Shown: piece by piece, positions 34,056-45,095 of the stretch
How the letters are laid out: each line of letters opens with the position of its first letter
Position numbering within the stretch: position 1 is the first letter of the stretch
NCBI RefSeq assembly: GCF_046630445.1
Contig: NC_092341.1
Coordinates: 131,456,001-131,520,000, forward strand
Direction of reading: 5' to 3'
Source: Rutidosis leptorrhynchoides
Lineage: Eukaryota; Streptophyta; Magnoliopsida; Asterales; Asteraceae
Length of the DNA stretch: 64,000 nucleotides
Made by a program: the position numbers and the translations under genes
Notes under the pieces: generated by a model
Told to the model about the DNA's origin: nothing
Database searches by the model: none
What the model saw: the letters and a program-made list of their open reading frames with translations, nothing else

Positions 34056-34171
34056 GACCCATCAGGCTTTTTTACCAACACTGGGTTTGCTACCCACGTT
34101 TGATACCTTACTTCTCGCAAGATGTTTGCTTTGACCAACTTTTCGACTTCTGCTTTCAACCATTCGCTTCT

Positions 34172-34474
34172 TTAAGGAGCCATTCCGCGTTTCTTTTGTC
34201 GTACTGGCGTCAGACTAGGATTTGCGTTAAGCTTGTGTTCAGCAATTTCCCTTGGTACACCCGTCATGTCCGCTTCTTTCCATGAAAAGACGTCCGTATT
34301 AGAAGCTAATATATTACGAAGCTTAAATTTTGTCTCATCAGACAATCCTCCGCCAATTTTAATTTTCTGTTCTGGATGTCGCGAGTTTGCGATGATCATA
34401 CAGCTTCGAATTTGCTCGATCTCACTAGGCTGTTGCTCTGCTTGTTCTACGACCGCGATGCTTGCATCTTGCAT
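34172..34474 (-). pseudogene. pol: Tat protease-RT linker and RT N-terminus
   Basis: A 100-codon frame containing LRNILASNTDVFSWKEADM and the start of RT (LNANPSLTPVRQKKRGMAP). An in-frame TAA follows MAP where the family continues into the RT palm. Short, but clearly part of the same polyprotein by position and motif. Confidence 0.7.
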
Positions 34475-34671
34475 TTCTGACCTTATCGTTGTAATTCATA
34501 GCGGTGTTGGGAACTTGATAAGGCCATGTACCGTGGAAGGGATAGCTGCCAATTTTTGCAAAGTTGTGCGAACTAAAAGCACATTATATTTTGAGTAGGA
34601 CCTTACGACGGAAAATTATACTGTCGTACTTCCCACTAATTCCTTATTATCATCGTCCACCAGCTCCAGCT

Positions 34672-35469
34672 CTAATTTAATGATCCCGATTGGCCATGCG
34701 GACTCACCAGAAAATCCTGATAACGCAGTACCACTAGCATGGCTCGCACAGCCCTTGGTAACAAGCGGAAACAGTGCTCGTACATTATATTAACACCGCA
34801 ACCGGTGTCTACATGCAATCGCTTGATGATGTACCCGCAACTTTTGACACGTCCTTTAATTGTAATGGGCGCATCCGAGGGTTCCTGTGCTATGGCCGAG
34901 AATGTGATGGGAGTATTTTCCCATTCCTCAAATACCTCTAACTTGCGACTCTGATTTATCCGTCCGCTGGTTACCATGTTTATGGTTTTATCCATTTCCT
35001 TTCCCTCATTCTTCTTTTGCCACATATATTCTTTTTCTCCCTTTGGCTTGTCGGCTTGTGCTCTTGCGCTTTTCTTCAAGTGTTGCAATCTTCCTTTTTT
35101 GAGTTCAGCAACAACTCTTTCAATTAAGTGCCGACATTCATTGGTATCATGACCGTAATCATCGTGAAAATCACAAAATTTGCTTCTGTCTCTGTTTCCA
35201 TAATACTTTGACAAAGGCACTGGGGGGTCGAAGCTTTTGCACACTGCCTCTGTAATTTCTTTTGGTGTTTTGGTGAGGTCTTTTATTAACGCAACATTTT
35301 CAGCATGGCTGCTTTTGAACCTCTGGCTTCCTCCCCCTTTATTGTTGTTGAACTTGCGATACTTATCATTATGATAGGTACCACCCCTAAGTTGGCCATT
35401 ACCACCATAACGTTTACCCGGCTCTGAACCTCTTCCCTGCACTCGATAATAATCATCATCAATGTCCAT
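34672..35469 (-). pseudogene. gag: Tat gag C-terminus (zinc knuckle) and protease
   Basis: A 265-codon frame. Residues 1-60 are glycine- and arginine-rich. A zinc-binding CDFHDDYGHDTNECRHL (C-x2-H-x4-H-x4-C) lies near residue 107. The retropepsin active site reads HVDTGCGVNIMYEHC; the catalytic DTG is kept, but the usual following Ser is Cys. The frame then shifts (about 34720), leaving an unrelated tail after RAML. In the element the zinc knuckle binds RNA and the protease cuts the polyprotein. Confidence 0.82.
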
Positions 35470-35487
35470 GTTTGAAGAGGTATTTCT

Positions 35488-36261
35488 TCAATTCTGCTTT
35501 ATATCTTCTTGTGCCCGCATGTAATAATGCTTTTCTTTTACGGCTTTCGCGAAAGTTTCTGGCACTCTTCTTCGTAACCGTTGCCATAAAGACATGTGTC
35601 TGTCAGTATCTATACAATGAATAAAGCCGGATACCTTCTGGCTTTCTGGAAAGTTTTGTATCTTAGCCACCTCTTTAGTATATCTGTCTATTATTTCTCC
35701 CAAGCTCTCTCTCGATTTCTGCTTAATGTCGTGACATTCGACATGTGTTCTTTTGAGTGCGCGCAAATTGTGAAAGTTCAATAAAAACCTTGAGTGCAAA
35801 TCCACAAAACCTGTAATGCTTTGGGCTGGCAGATTATTGAACCATTCCCTTGCCACTCCTTGCAACACTATTGGTAGCATATGGCATGGTACTGCATCAC
35901 CCCAACTGTGTGTTCTTGCGGTTCCTTCAAGTTTTTGTAAAAAGTCATCCGGATCTGATAACCCATCATAACTTCCGAGTGTTAGAGGCAACACCGGTGT
36001 GACTGTGAAGGGATGATTGGCGATGTGCGGCACAAACTTTTCTGTTGTAGGAGCTAGCTCAAGACTTTGCTTAGCTTTTTGCCCTTGCATCACTGCGAAC
36101 CAATTGCTCATAAACTCTTCTACCCGCACTGGCTCATTGAAAGCGGGTGCTAAGTGTGGTGGCGCGACTTCATGTAATTGAGATATGAAGCTATTTGATT
36201 GGGTTGCGGCATAGTGCGTTTCGCTATATTGATTGCTTGCAACAGTATGGACTGATTGCAA
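35488..36261 (-). pseudogene. gag: Tat gag capsid region
   Basis: A 257-codon frame with the retrotransposon gag domain: LGSYDGLSDPDDFLQKLEG, LPIVLQGVAREWFNNLP, FVDLHSRFLLNFHNLRA and ECHDIKQKSRESLGEIIDRY. This matches the gag at 38354-39949 of the neighbouring plus-strand Tat element closely in layout. In-frame stops separate it from the N-terminal part (36283-36285) and from the zinc knuckle part. Confidence 0.85.
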
Positions 36262-36282
36262 AGACGCACGGGCCGTTGACCC

Positions 36283-36768
36283 TTATTGTGGTGTCAGCAT
36301 GATGTATGAACCATCTGGATTTCTCAGACCCATCTGCCTGATTCTTTCCTGAGCTTTCTCGGTAGTGACCCTTTCAATCAGTGTTTCAGGTACAACCGAG
36401 GTGATAATTGGTATTGAACCCACACAGGTAGTTTTAACTTTAAAGCCTGGTGGAACCGATTCGCTTGGAGAACCAAAGCTCAAGATTTTTGGTGACAGAT
36501 CCTCGAATGGCTTAAAACCAGTTCCCGTTTCCAGTAAACTTCCATCTTGAGTGTGCCACCATCCCTTACATGACTCATTCAGGACAGTTTCTGATGTAAC
36601 CGACCCTGTTCCCACACTTGGTGTTGATGGAGGCTTTGATGTGCCTTTGGTTGGTGCTGGCGGCGTCGACGGTGTGTTCGTAACAGTCGCCATAGGTGTT
36701 TGAAACCCTGGACTTTCTTGAGAGTCCGATCGCCCTTGATTCTTTACACTCTTACTTCCCCCACCCAT
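36283..36768 (-). pseudogene. gag: Tat gag N-terminal part
   Basis: The first ATG of the frame is at 36768 (MGGGSKSV). This stretch of about 160 residues is rich in Ser, Thr and Pro (a repeated STPSTPP-like composition) and ends LTPQ before an in-frame TAA. The codons after the stop continue into the capsid region, so this is one gag broken by a nonsense change. No domain is recognised in this part. Confidence 0.65.
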
Positions 36769-36888
36769 TCTTGCTAACAATAAAAAACCTGAAGGTGACC
36801 GATTAGTTAAACAAAAAAGTTTTTATGGAAAAAAGGTACGAAATCATATACAACATAAATTCCAATCTTCTTTGTTTCATGTAACCGG

Positions 36889-36905
36889 TCCCACGGATGG
36901 CGCCA
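36889..36905 (-). promoter_or_regulatory. Tat primer-binding site
   Basis: TGGCGCCATCCGTGGGA on the minus strand, next to the 5' LTR. The plus-strand Tat element has the same site with one difference at 38184-38200, so both use the same primer tRNA. Confidence 0.8.
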
Positions 36906-36907
36906 AA

Positions 36908-37510
36908 TTATTTTCACGGGGTCAAGGTGGACCTACGCTTGAGTGCATAAAAGGGGTTTAAGGACTAACAATATTCGAACCTCCGACGCTTAGTCGTGGA
37001 TAACCCACATCGGTATCGTTTTGATTCTGATAGGGTGGCCGATTTGAGAGTCCACCAACAACCTAGCATACGAGGTTGAGTGGCCCAAATACATGAAGGT
37101 TTTATAGTTTGATACATACCTGAAAGTCTTTAGAGATCGTAAGAAGCTTTGTTCGTACGATGGAGATTTATATGCTGTAGTTTACGTATGAGTAAACAAG
37201 CAAACATATATGTTTTTAGGGTTTACGAGCTATGTATTTATAGGCTCACGAATTAGGGTTTTGGTAGAATCTTTTCCCTAATTAAATGCAATCTCATCCT
37301 TAACTAACTTTCGTTATTTAAGGAATAGAATCCGACTTGATTATACCGTACATTCTTCTAGAATGTACCGAACCCCTGTGCAAGTATACGAAACTCGCAT
37401 CAGATGGTATAGGCGCATAGGGTGCGACTATACCCGTGTCATAGGCCGTATATGGCAGTTTAGGGCTTTGGATGCGCATCCGCACAATCTTGCGGATATG
37501 CGTATCATTA
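36908..37510 (-). repeat. Tat element 5' LTR
   Basis: It aligns with 27767-28378 throughout, ending at the same ATGCGTATCATTA. It lacks about ten bases at the PBS side (the other copy has TGATCAAGCA there), probably a small deletion at the LTR/PBS junction. A TATAAATA box lies on the minus strand near 37238-37245. Confidence 0.88.
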
Positions 37511-37699
37511 CTAATGTGGAAATGGGAATATTATTAGAGTTGATTTTGAATTGAAAAACTAATATATTTAGGAAATGACGCATTGGACTTGATTTGATCA
37601 AAATTCAAAACACAGAACCATGCATCGCATGGCTTTGCCCATTAGGTCGGTGGATAGTAAGGTTATGATGTATGTCTATGTTCTCTGATGTTGAATGCA

Positions 37700-38181
37700 T
37701 AACAATGTTGATGTTGATTATTTTTGTTGTTGATGTATGTATACATTGATCATATACATACATATGTATATGTATATTTGTAGTGCGAAAAGCTGCTTAA
37801 AGGCAATGGATGCAAGACAATAAACCGCGATGAATTTGAACATGCGCGGTGGGGCTTCGCGAAATATTAAAGAGTGCGTAGGGTTCTCGCAGTACTTGTG
37901 CGGAATGCCTAAGTGCGCGCACATCTTACTTCCACGTAAGTCTCAACCTATAAATAGGGAGCTTGGCCTCTCATTTGAGATTGTTGATTCTGGAAGAATT
38001 GCCCTAGCCATATTGATCTCTCTCGTGAGTTTGCCCGAGACTTGATCTTTGTTGGTTAAGGTAATTTACGAAGACTGGGACATGGTTGTTGATCATTTAG
38101 CACTTAACGAAGATATCTATTGTACCCCGTCATTGCACTCAATCCTTGATTAACCTTTATTGGATAATCTAGGATTGATCA
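37700..38181 (+). repeat. LTR of second Tat element (left end uncertain)
   Basis: It ends GGATTGATCA at 38181, two bases before the PBS. A TATAAATA box at 37949-37956 is preceded by the 10-bp palindrome GTGCGCGCAC (37913-37922), 26 bp upstream. Several AAG/GCG-rich words precede it. The start was not resolved because no second LTR lies in the window. Confidence 0.6.
37913..37956 (+). promoter_or_regulatory. Palindromic box and TATA box of second Tat LTR
   Basis: GTGCGCGCAC followed after 26 bases by TATAAATA, then GGGAGCTTGG. The box-plus-TATA layout matches the Athila LTRs and the first solo LTR. Confidence 0.5.
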
Positions 38182-38183
38182 AT

Positions 38184-38200
38184 TGGCGCCATCTGTGGGA
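38184..38200 (+). promoter_or_regulatory. Primer-binding site of second Tat element
   Basis: TGGCGCCATCTGTGGGA, two bases after the LTR end; one base different from the PBS at 36889-36905. Confidence 0.8.
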
Positions 38201-38353
38201 CACGAATAGAATTGAAATGAGAAATTTGCTTTCGTTTTAATCGAGCTATTAAACTCATTTCTTAATTCTAATCGTGTTATTTTCTTTGTTACATTGCAGG
38301 AAAGTATTCTTGATTTGAAAGAAGTGAAAACTTGAAAGTGTTCTTGAATAAAT

Positions 38354-40171
38354 ATGACTACGTGCAACATAAAGAAGAATACAAGCACTATAGGTGCATC
38401 TGATCCGAAAAACGCTTCGAATTTTGACTTTCAAACAAGTCCTGAAGTTAGCCAACAAACTAAAGAGTTACTTGTAAAGGCATCTGCGAATGCCAAAGTA
38501 ACTGGAGAAACGCAATCAAATGTTATGGTTGAAAAAATGAACACGGCAAAGCGAAATTTTCAGCAAGCGCGTGAGGAACAAAGAGCAGAAGAAATGAGGT
38601 TAAAATTTGACTCTACAAATGCACAGGCAAATGCGGACAAAAGTTTAGTCAAAGAAAGTAATGCGCATAATACCACTGAAAGCGCAGCGAAGGAAATGCC
38701 CAAAAAGAATGCGAAAAAAGTGCTTACGTCCTTAGAGGCAAAACAATTGTTGAGGGAAAGAGGTTTTGACCTCCACATCCCAAACAACTATGAATGGCCG
38801 CTCAATGATATTTCACCAAATGCGCAAAGATTAATAATAAATCATGATACAAGTGCGCGAAATGAAATTCAAGATCAAAATGCTTTTGGTTCACCAGTAT
38901 TGATTTTAAAGAAGGCAAAAAGCGCTAAAACTCAATTGCAGAATTCTGATAATTCTGATACTTCTGAAAAATCTAAAAGTGATCAAGAGGTGGTTAAAAT
39001 TTCCAAATTAAAATGCAAAAGGCCTCTCAGGCCTTTTCCCTGTTATTATGAAGAAGGAGAAACATCTCAGGCCATTAAAATGCAGAACGCGCAAACATTT
39101 TTGGCGGATATGTTCAAAAAGTTGGTACCAAAAGACATGCAACACAAGTTTGAACAACCAGATGTCATTCAACAAATGATTGAAAACTACTGCGCAGAAA
39201 ATAAAGAAGCGCGGCCGAAGAAAGCAGCTGAAATAACGTTTGCAATAGACATGTTTGTAGAGCACATATCTGATTACCCGATTACTACACCACCTATTGT
39301 GCCCGCAACTCTAGGTGTATATTCAGGGTTAACAGATCCACTTGACTTTCTACAGAGATTTGAAGGAGTTGTAAGCACGTATAATTGGGATGAGCCGGTT
39401 ACGTGCCGCGTATTCCCAATGGTACTACAAGGCTTAACGCGTGAATGGTTTCATAATCTAAGCGCAAGAAGCATTGCGGGGTTTGTGGACTTAAGAGAAA
39501 AATTTCTTTTGCAGTTTCAAAATTTGCCACCGCAGAAAAAGACGCACATTGAGTGCCATGATATTAAGCAGGGCATTAAAGAAACGTTGGGAAGTTTATT
39601 GACAAGATACATTTATGAATGTCAGAAAATCCCAAACCTCAATGAAGATCAGAAAATTTCTGGATTTGTGCATGCGATAAATCCGCAGTGGCATCCAACT
39701 CTTATGCGCCGTTTACAAAGAGATGTACCGCATATTTTTGCCAAAGTCATGCAGGAAACATATGATTATATCCGCTGTGGAGAAGACAGCAATATAGTGC
39801 AAAATTGCGGGTGGGGCAAAGACAGGAGTTGGCGTGATGATAATGATACATACCGTGATGGTAACGGAGACGGGTATCGTGATTACAACCGCGGATCTGG
39901 GCAGCAGCGCAAAAATAATAATGGTGGAAATTGGCGTAATGATCGATAGCGTAACAATGGAGAAGGTGGCAATCAAGGCTATAATAACCGTGACAGGAAT
40001 TATACGCGAAAGTGGAATAATGATTCCTTTTCCATAATCCAAACGTTATCAAAAATGCCAAAAGAAATACTTTTACAAGAGCGTGTTGCTAAGGCATTTC
40101 CAGACCCTCCGCAATTGAGCGATAATAATAGGCGCGATAAGTCTAAATTTTGTATTTTTCATGATGACTAT
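38354..40171 (+). pseudogene. gag: Gag of second Tat element, 5' part
   Basis: Opens with ATG at 38354. Residues 1-230 are Lys/Glu/Asn-rich and helical. The capsid domain at about 310-480 has LGVYSGLTDPLDFLQRFEG, FPMVLQGLTREWFHNLS, FVDLREKFLLQFQNLPP and ECHDIKQGIKETLGSLLTRY. An RNA-binding Arg/Gly/Asn-rich stretch follows, interrupted by TAG at 39947-39949. The frame is otherwise readable to the zinc knuckle FCIFHDDY, where the Tekay element is inserted (40171/40172). The knuckle's remaining residues continue at 53342. It is therefore broken twice: by a stop and by the insertion. Confidence 0.87.
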
Positions 40172-43100
40172 TGTAGTGACCCGAATTTTTCCATATTTTT
40201 ATATATTAAATGAAATTGATATTTACATGATTAAATGTTTCTATCATGTTAAGCAATCAAACTTGTTAAGACTTGATTAATTGAAATAGATTTCATATAG
40301 ACAATTGACCACCCAAGTTGACCGGCGATTCACGAACGTTAAAATTTGTAAAAACTATATGATGACATATATATGGATATATATATAGTTAACATGATAT
40401 TATGATAAGTAAACATATCATTAAGTATATTAACAATGAACTACATATGTAAAAACAAGACTACTAACTTAATGATTTTGAAACGAGACATATATGTAAC
40501 GATTAACGTTGTAACGACATTTAATGTATGTATATCATATTAAGATATATTAATACATCATGATATCATGATAATGTAATAATTTAACATCTCATTTGAT
40601 TTAATAAACAATGGGTTAACAACATTTAACAAGATCGTTAACCTAAAGGTTTCAAAACAACACTTACATGTAACGACTAACGATGACTTAACGACTCATT
40701 TAAAATGTATATACATGTAGTGTTTTAATATGTATTCATAAACTTTTGAAAGACTTTAAGACACTTATCAAAATACTTCTACTTAACAAAAATGCTTACA
40801 ATTACATCCTCGTTCAGTTTCATCAACAATTCTACTCGTATGCACCCATATTTGTACTCGTACAATACACAGCTTTTAGATGTATGTACTATTGGTATAT
40901 ACACTCCAATGATCAGCTCTTAGCAGCCCATGTGAGTCACCTAACACATGTGGGAACCATCATTTGGCAACTAGCATGAAATATCTCATAAAATTACAAA
41001 AATATGAGTAATCATTCATGACTTATTTACATGTAAACAAAATTACACATCCTTTATATCTAATCCATATACCAACGACCAAAAACACCTACAAACACTT
41101 TAATTCTTCAATTTTATTCATCTAATTAATCTCTCTCAAGTTCTATCTTCAAGTTCTAAGTGTTCTTCATAAATTCTACAAGTTCTAGTTTCATAAAATC
41201 AAGAATACTTCCAAGTTTGCTAGCTTACTTCCAATCTTGTAGAGTGATCATCCAACCTCAAGAAATCTTTATTATTTACAGTAATATATCTTTCTAATAC
41301 AAGGTAATACTCATATTCAAACTTTGATTCAATTTCTATAACTATAACAATCTTATTTCGAGTGGAAATCTTACTTGAACTTGTTTTCGTGTCATGATTC
41401 TGCTTCAAGAACTTTCAAGTCATCCAAGGATCCTTTGAAGCTAGATCCATTTTTCTCATTTCCAGTAGCTTTATCCAGAAAACTTGAGGTAGTAATGATG
41501 TTCATAACATCATTCGATTCATACATATAAAGCTATCTTATTCGAATGTTTAAACTTGTAATCACTAGAACATAGTTTAGTTAATTCTAAACTTGTTCGC
41601 AAACAAAAGTTAATCCTTCTAACTTGACTTTTAAAATCAACTAAACACATGTTCTATATCTATATGATATGCTAACTTAATGATTTAAAACCTGGAAACA
41701 CGAAGAACACTGTAAAACCGGATATACGCCGTCGTAGTAACACCGCGGGCTGTTTTGGGTTAGTTAATTAAAAACTATGATAAACTTTGATTTAAAAGTT
41801 GTTCTTCTGAGAAAATAATTTTTCTTATGAACATGAAACTATATCCAAAAATCATGGTTAAACTCAAAGTGGAAGTATATTTTCTAAAATGGTCATCTAG
41901 ACGTCGTTCTTTCGACTGAAATGACTACCTTTACAAAAACGACTTGTAACTTATATTTCCAACTATAAAACTATACTTTTTCTGTTTATATTCATAAAAT
42001 ATAGTTCAATATTAAACCATAGCAATTTGATTCACTCAAAACGGATTTAAAATGAAGAAGTTATGACTAAAACAAGATTGGATAATTTTTCTTGTTGTAG
42101 CAACGTGAAAATTGGTAACAAATCTATATTAATCATATCCTAGCTAACTTATATTGTATTATACATGTATTCTAATATATTATGTAATCTTGGGATACCA
42201 TAGACACGTATGCAAATGTTTTGACATATCATATCGACCCATGTGTATATATTATTTGGAACAACCATAGACACTCTATATGCAGTAATGTGGGAGTTAG
42301 CTATACAGGGTTGAGGTTGATTCCAAAAATAAATATACTTTGAGTTGTGATCTAGCCTGAGACGTGTATACACTGGGTCGTGGATTGATTCAAGATAATA
42401 TATATCAATTTTTTTCTGTACATCTAACGTTGGACAACTAGTTGTAGGTTACTAACGAGGACGGCTGACTTAATAAACTTAAAACATCAAAATGTATTAA
42501 AAGTGTTGTAAATATATATTTTGAATATACTTTGATATATATGTACATATTTGTTATAGGTTCGTGAATCGACCAGTGGCCAAGTCTTACTTCCCGACGA
42601 AGTAAAAATCTGTGAAAGTGAGTTATAGTCCCACTTTTAAAATCTAATATTTTTGGGATGAGAATACATGCAGGTTTTATAAATGATTTACAAAATAGAC
42701 ACAAGTACATGAAACTACATTCTATGGTTGAATTATCAAAATCGAATATGCCCCTTTTTATTAAGTCTGGTAATCTAAGAATTAGGGAACAGACATCCTA
42801 ATTGACGCGAATCCTAAAGATAGATCTATTGGGCCTAACAAACCCCATCCAAAGTACCGGATGCTTTAGTACTTCAAAATTTATATCATATCCGAAGGGT
42901 GTCCCGGAATGATGGGGATATTCTTATATATGCATCTTGTTAATGTCGGTTACCAGGTGTTCACCATATGAATGATTTTTATCTTTATGTATGAGATGTA
43001 TATTGAAATATGAAATCTTGTGGTCTATTGTTACGATTTGATATATATAGGTTAAACCTATAACTCACCAACATTTTTGTTGACGTTTAAAGCATGTTTA

Positions 43101-43473
43101 TATTCTTAGGTGAATATTAAGAGCTTCCGCTGTTGCATACTAAAATAAGGACAAGATTTGGAGTCCATGTTTGTATGATATTATGTAAAAACTGCATTCA
43201 AGAAACATATGTCGATGTAATATATTTCTATTGTAAACCATTATGTAATGGTCGTGTGTAAACAGTATATTTTAGATTATCATTATTTGATAATCCACGT
43301 AATGCTTTTGAAACCTTTATTGATAAAATAAAGGTTATGGTTGGTTTAAAAATGAATGCAGTCTTTGAAAAACGTCTCATATAGAGGTCAAAACCTCGCA
43401 ACGAAATCAATCAATATGAAACGTTTATAATCAATATGAACGGGATATTTCATATTATAAACGGGATATTTCA
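40172..43473 (+). repeat. Tekay 5' LTR
   Basis: TGTAGTGACCCGAATT ... GGGATATTTCA, 3302 bp. The last part contains AACGGGATATTTCA twice (ending 43452 and 43473); the 3' LTR has a single copy, so a 21-base duplication lies next to the PBS. The 3' third shares TAGGTTCGTGAATC, GAGAATACATG, AAAGATAGATCTATTGGG and CTTCCGCTG with both solo LTRs. Short frames inside (40746-43410) are not genes; they recur in the other LTR. Confidence 0.95.
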
Positions 43474-43475
43474 GT

Positions 43476-43487
43476 TGGTATCCGAGC
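43476..43487 (+). promoter_or_regulatory. Primer-binding site, initiator tRNA-Met type
   Basis: TGGTATCCGAGC, two bases after the LTR, differs at one position from the usual TGGTATCAGAGC complementary to initiator tRNA-Met. Chromoviruses commonly use this primer. Confidence 0.85.
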
Positions 43488-43682
43488 GTTGGTCTTAGAG
43501 AACCAGAAAATTTGCATTAGTGTGTCTTATCGAGTTTGTTAGGATGCATTAGTGAGTCTGGACTTCGACCGTGTTTTCTTTAAAAATGATTGCTTAACAT
43601 TTTTGTTGGAAACTATATATTTTTAACATGTGAATATTATGTGATATATTAATCTCTTAACGTGTTTGATATTATGTGATAG

Positions 43683-44275
43683 ATGTCTACCTCTAGAACA
43701 AGTCCCATTGACTCACCTAATAATAAGAGTCAAATGTAAATTGGAATGATTCGTGGACTGATTCACAAGTTCCCGAAGAGGAACCGGAAGAAGAGTCGAA
43801 AACGGAAGAAGAATCGGAACCGGAAGAAGAAATAGAATCAGTGGGGGAAATAATAAAACGGTTAAGTAGAAGAAAATCCTCAACCAACCGACCAAAGTTA
43901 ATTATGGTCAATGGTGTTTCCGCCAAGGAAGCAAAGTATTGGGAGGATTACCAATTCTCCGATGAATCGGATCCCGACAAGGATTCCGACGATGTTATAG
44001 AAATTACCCCAACACAATTTAATAAGGCAAAAGAGAACAATAAGGGAAATGGCATAAAAATAGAGAAATTTGATTCCAAACACGATGAACTTTATATGTA
44101 TCGTCAACACCCGTATTTCTTAAGTTGTGACAATAACCCGGGAACCTCTAAACCACCAGGTTTTTCTAAACCAATGTGGAAAACGACGGCTCGTATTAGG
44201 GGAACATCATATATCCCTAGAAACTTGGCAAAACGAACCAAAACCGAAGAAGAAGAAACGAGCGATTCGGAATAA
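43683..44275 (+). CDS. Accessory ORF A of the Tekay element, acidic protein
   Basis: The frame is open from about 43740 to the TAA at 44273-44275. The likely start is the ATG at 43683 (MSTSRTSPIDSPNN), which meets TAA at 43737-43739, one frame away from the main part, so this copy has a small indel near 43735. The N-terminal part is glutamate-rich, with repeated EEEPE/EEESE-like words. The middle has VNGVSAKEAKYWEDYQFSD and a second acidic run (DESDPDKDSDD). The C-terminus is basic and then acidic (RNLAKRTKTEEEETSDSE). I recognise no domain, signal peptide or membrane segment. It lies directly upstream of the F-box ORF and would be the first ORF on the genomic RNA. Function unknown. Confidence 0.6.
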
Positions 44276-44411
44276 GATAGTTGTATTCGTGTGGTGTAAT
44301 ATATGTAATATAGTGTGCTTATACTTTATGATATATGTAAAAATTGCTTGTATTAATATGTATTTTTTTATGAATCTAACTCTTGTCTATTTTACAGTAT
44401 AAAAACACAAA

Positions 44412-45095
44412 ATGGATAGACAACCCAATATTTTAAGAGACCTACCCGGAGACATGATTGATGAAATCTTGTCTAGAGTCGGTCAGAATTCCTCGGCACA
44501 ACTATTTAAGGCGAGATCAGTTTGTAAGACATTCGAAGAACGTTCCAAGAATGCCTTGATTTATAAAAGGCTTTCGTTCGAAAGATGGAGGATATCACAT
44601 TGGGAAATCCATAAGTTACGATGTGTTTACTTTGACGCATATATTGTGGGGAACCCAAATGCTATTTTACGCAACGGGTTAAGAAATTATTTTGACTCAA
44701 TATATCCGAATATAGGACTTCGTGATTTAGAAAAAGCGGCTAACATGCAACATAAAGAAGCATGTTATGCTTACGGGTTAGTAATGTTCGCTTCTCACCA
44801 AAGTGAGAACAAGAACATCGGGCTACAACTATTAAACAAAACGTTTCCACAAGTGACGGAGTCGGTAATTGGGGTAAGAAATGAGGTTTTTAGGTTATTA
44901 CGAGATTGTTGGTCATTACGTAACCTTCATCCTTTTGACGATGTTACAACACATTGTCTTACTATCGGTCACAACAGTTATGTTCCACAAAACCAAGGAT
45001 GGGAAGTGGTATTAGTAAAATCAGAATGCACGACTTGTTTCTGGACGTATGAATTACGTGTCTTTATTGCCTTTGCTGAACGCCTTATTTATTAA
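44412..45095 (+). CDS. F-box protein gene carried by the Tekay element
   Basis: An intact 227-codon ORF from ATG at 44412. Residues about 7-52 form an F-box: LRDLPGDMIDEILSRVGQ, then LFKARSVCKTF and IYKRLSFERW. It continues like plant At1g67623/At2g35280-type F-box proteins, with GNPNAILRNGLRNYF, a Sel1-like stretch (LEKAANMQHKEACYAYGLVMF) and a CTTC pair near the end. Such proteins bind SKP1 through the F-box and bring targets to SCF ubiquitin ligases. The C-terminal half should choose the target, which is unknown. It lies between PBS and gag, in the same orientation, inside a full-length element whose pol is riddled with stops. It is therefore probably a captured host gene. Whether it is expressed is not visible. 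Confidence 0.85.
   Translation: MDRQPNILRDLPGDMIDEILSRVGQNSSAQLFKARSVCKTFEERSKNALIYKRLSFERWRISHWEIHKLRCVYFDAYIVGNPNAILRNGLRNYFDSIYPNIGLRDLEKAANMQHKEACYAYGLVMFASHQSENKNIGLQLLNKTFPQVTESVIGVRNEVFRLLRDCWSLRNLHPFDDVTTHCLTIGHNSYVPQNQGWEVVLVKSECTTCFWTYELRVFIAFAERLIY

Larger units (their letters stand above)
27767..37510 (-). mobile_element. Tat-lineage Ty3/gypsy LTR retrotransposon, complete but degenerate
   Basis: LTRs of about 600 bp (27767-28378 and 36908-37510) are flanked by CTAAT on both sides (27762-27766; 37511-37515). On the minus strand the order is LTR, PBS, gag, protease, RT, RNase H, a second RNase H, integrase, a long 3' region with an antisense gene, PPT, LTR. The second (archaeal-type) RNase H and the antisense gene place it in the Tat (Ogre/Grande-like) lineage. 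The coding region has many stops and frameshifts. The LTRs differ at roughly 17 of 600 positions by eye. Confidence 0.92.

Noticed and set aside
40746-43410. Small ORFs within the Tekay LTR (recurring at 50634-53294)
   Set aside because: They recur only because the LTR is duplicated. They are short, on both strands, and have no family features.
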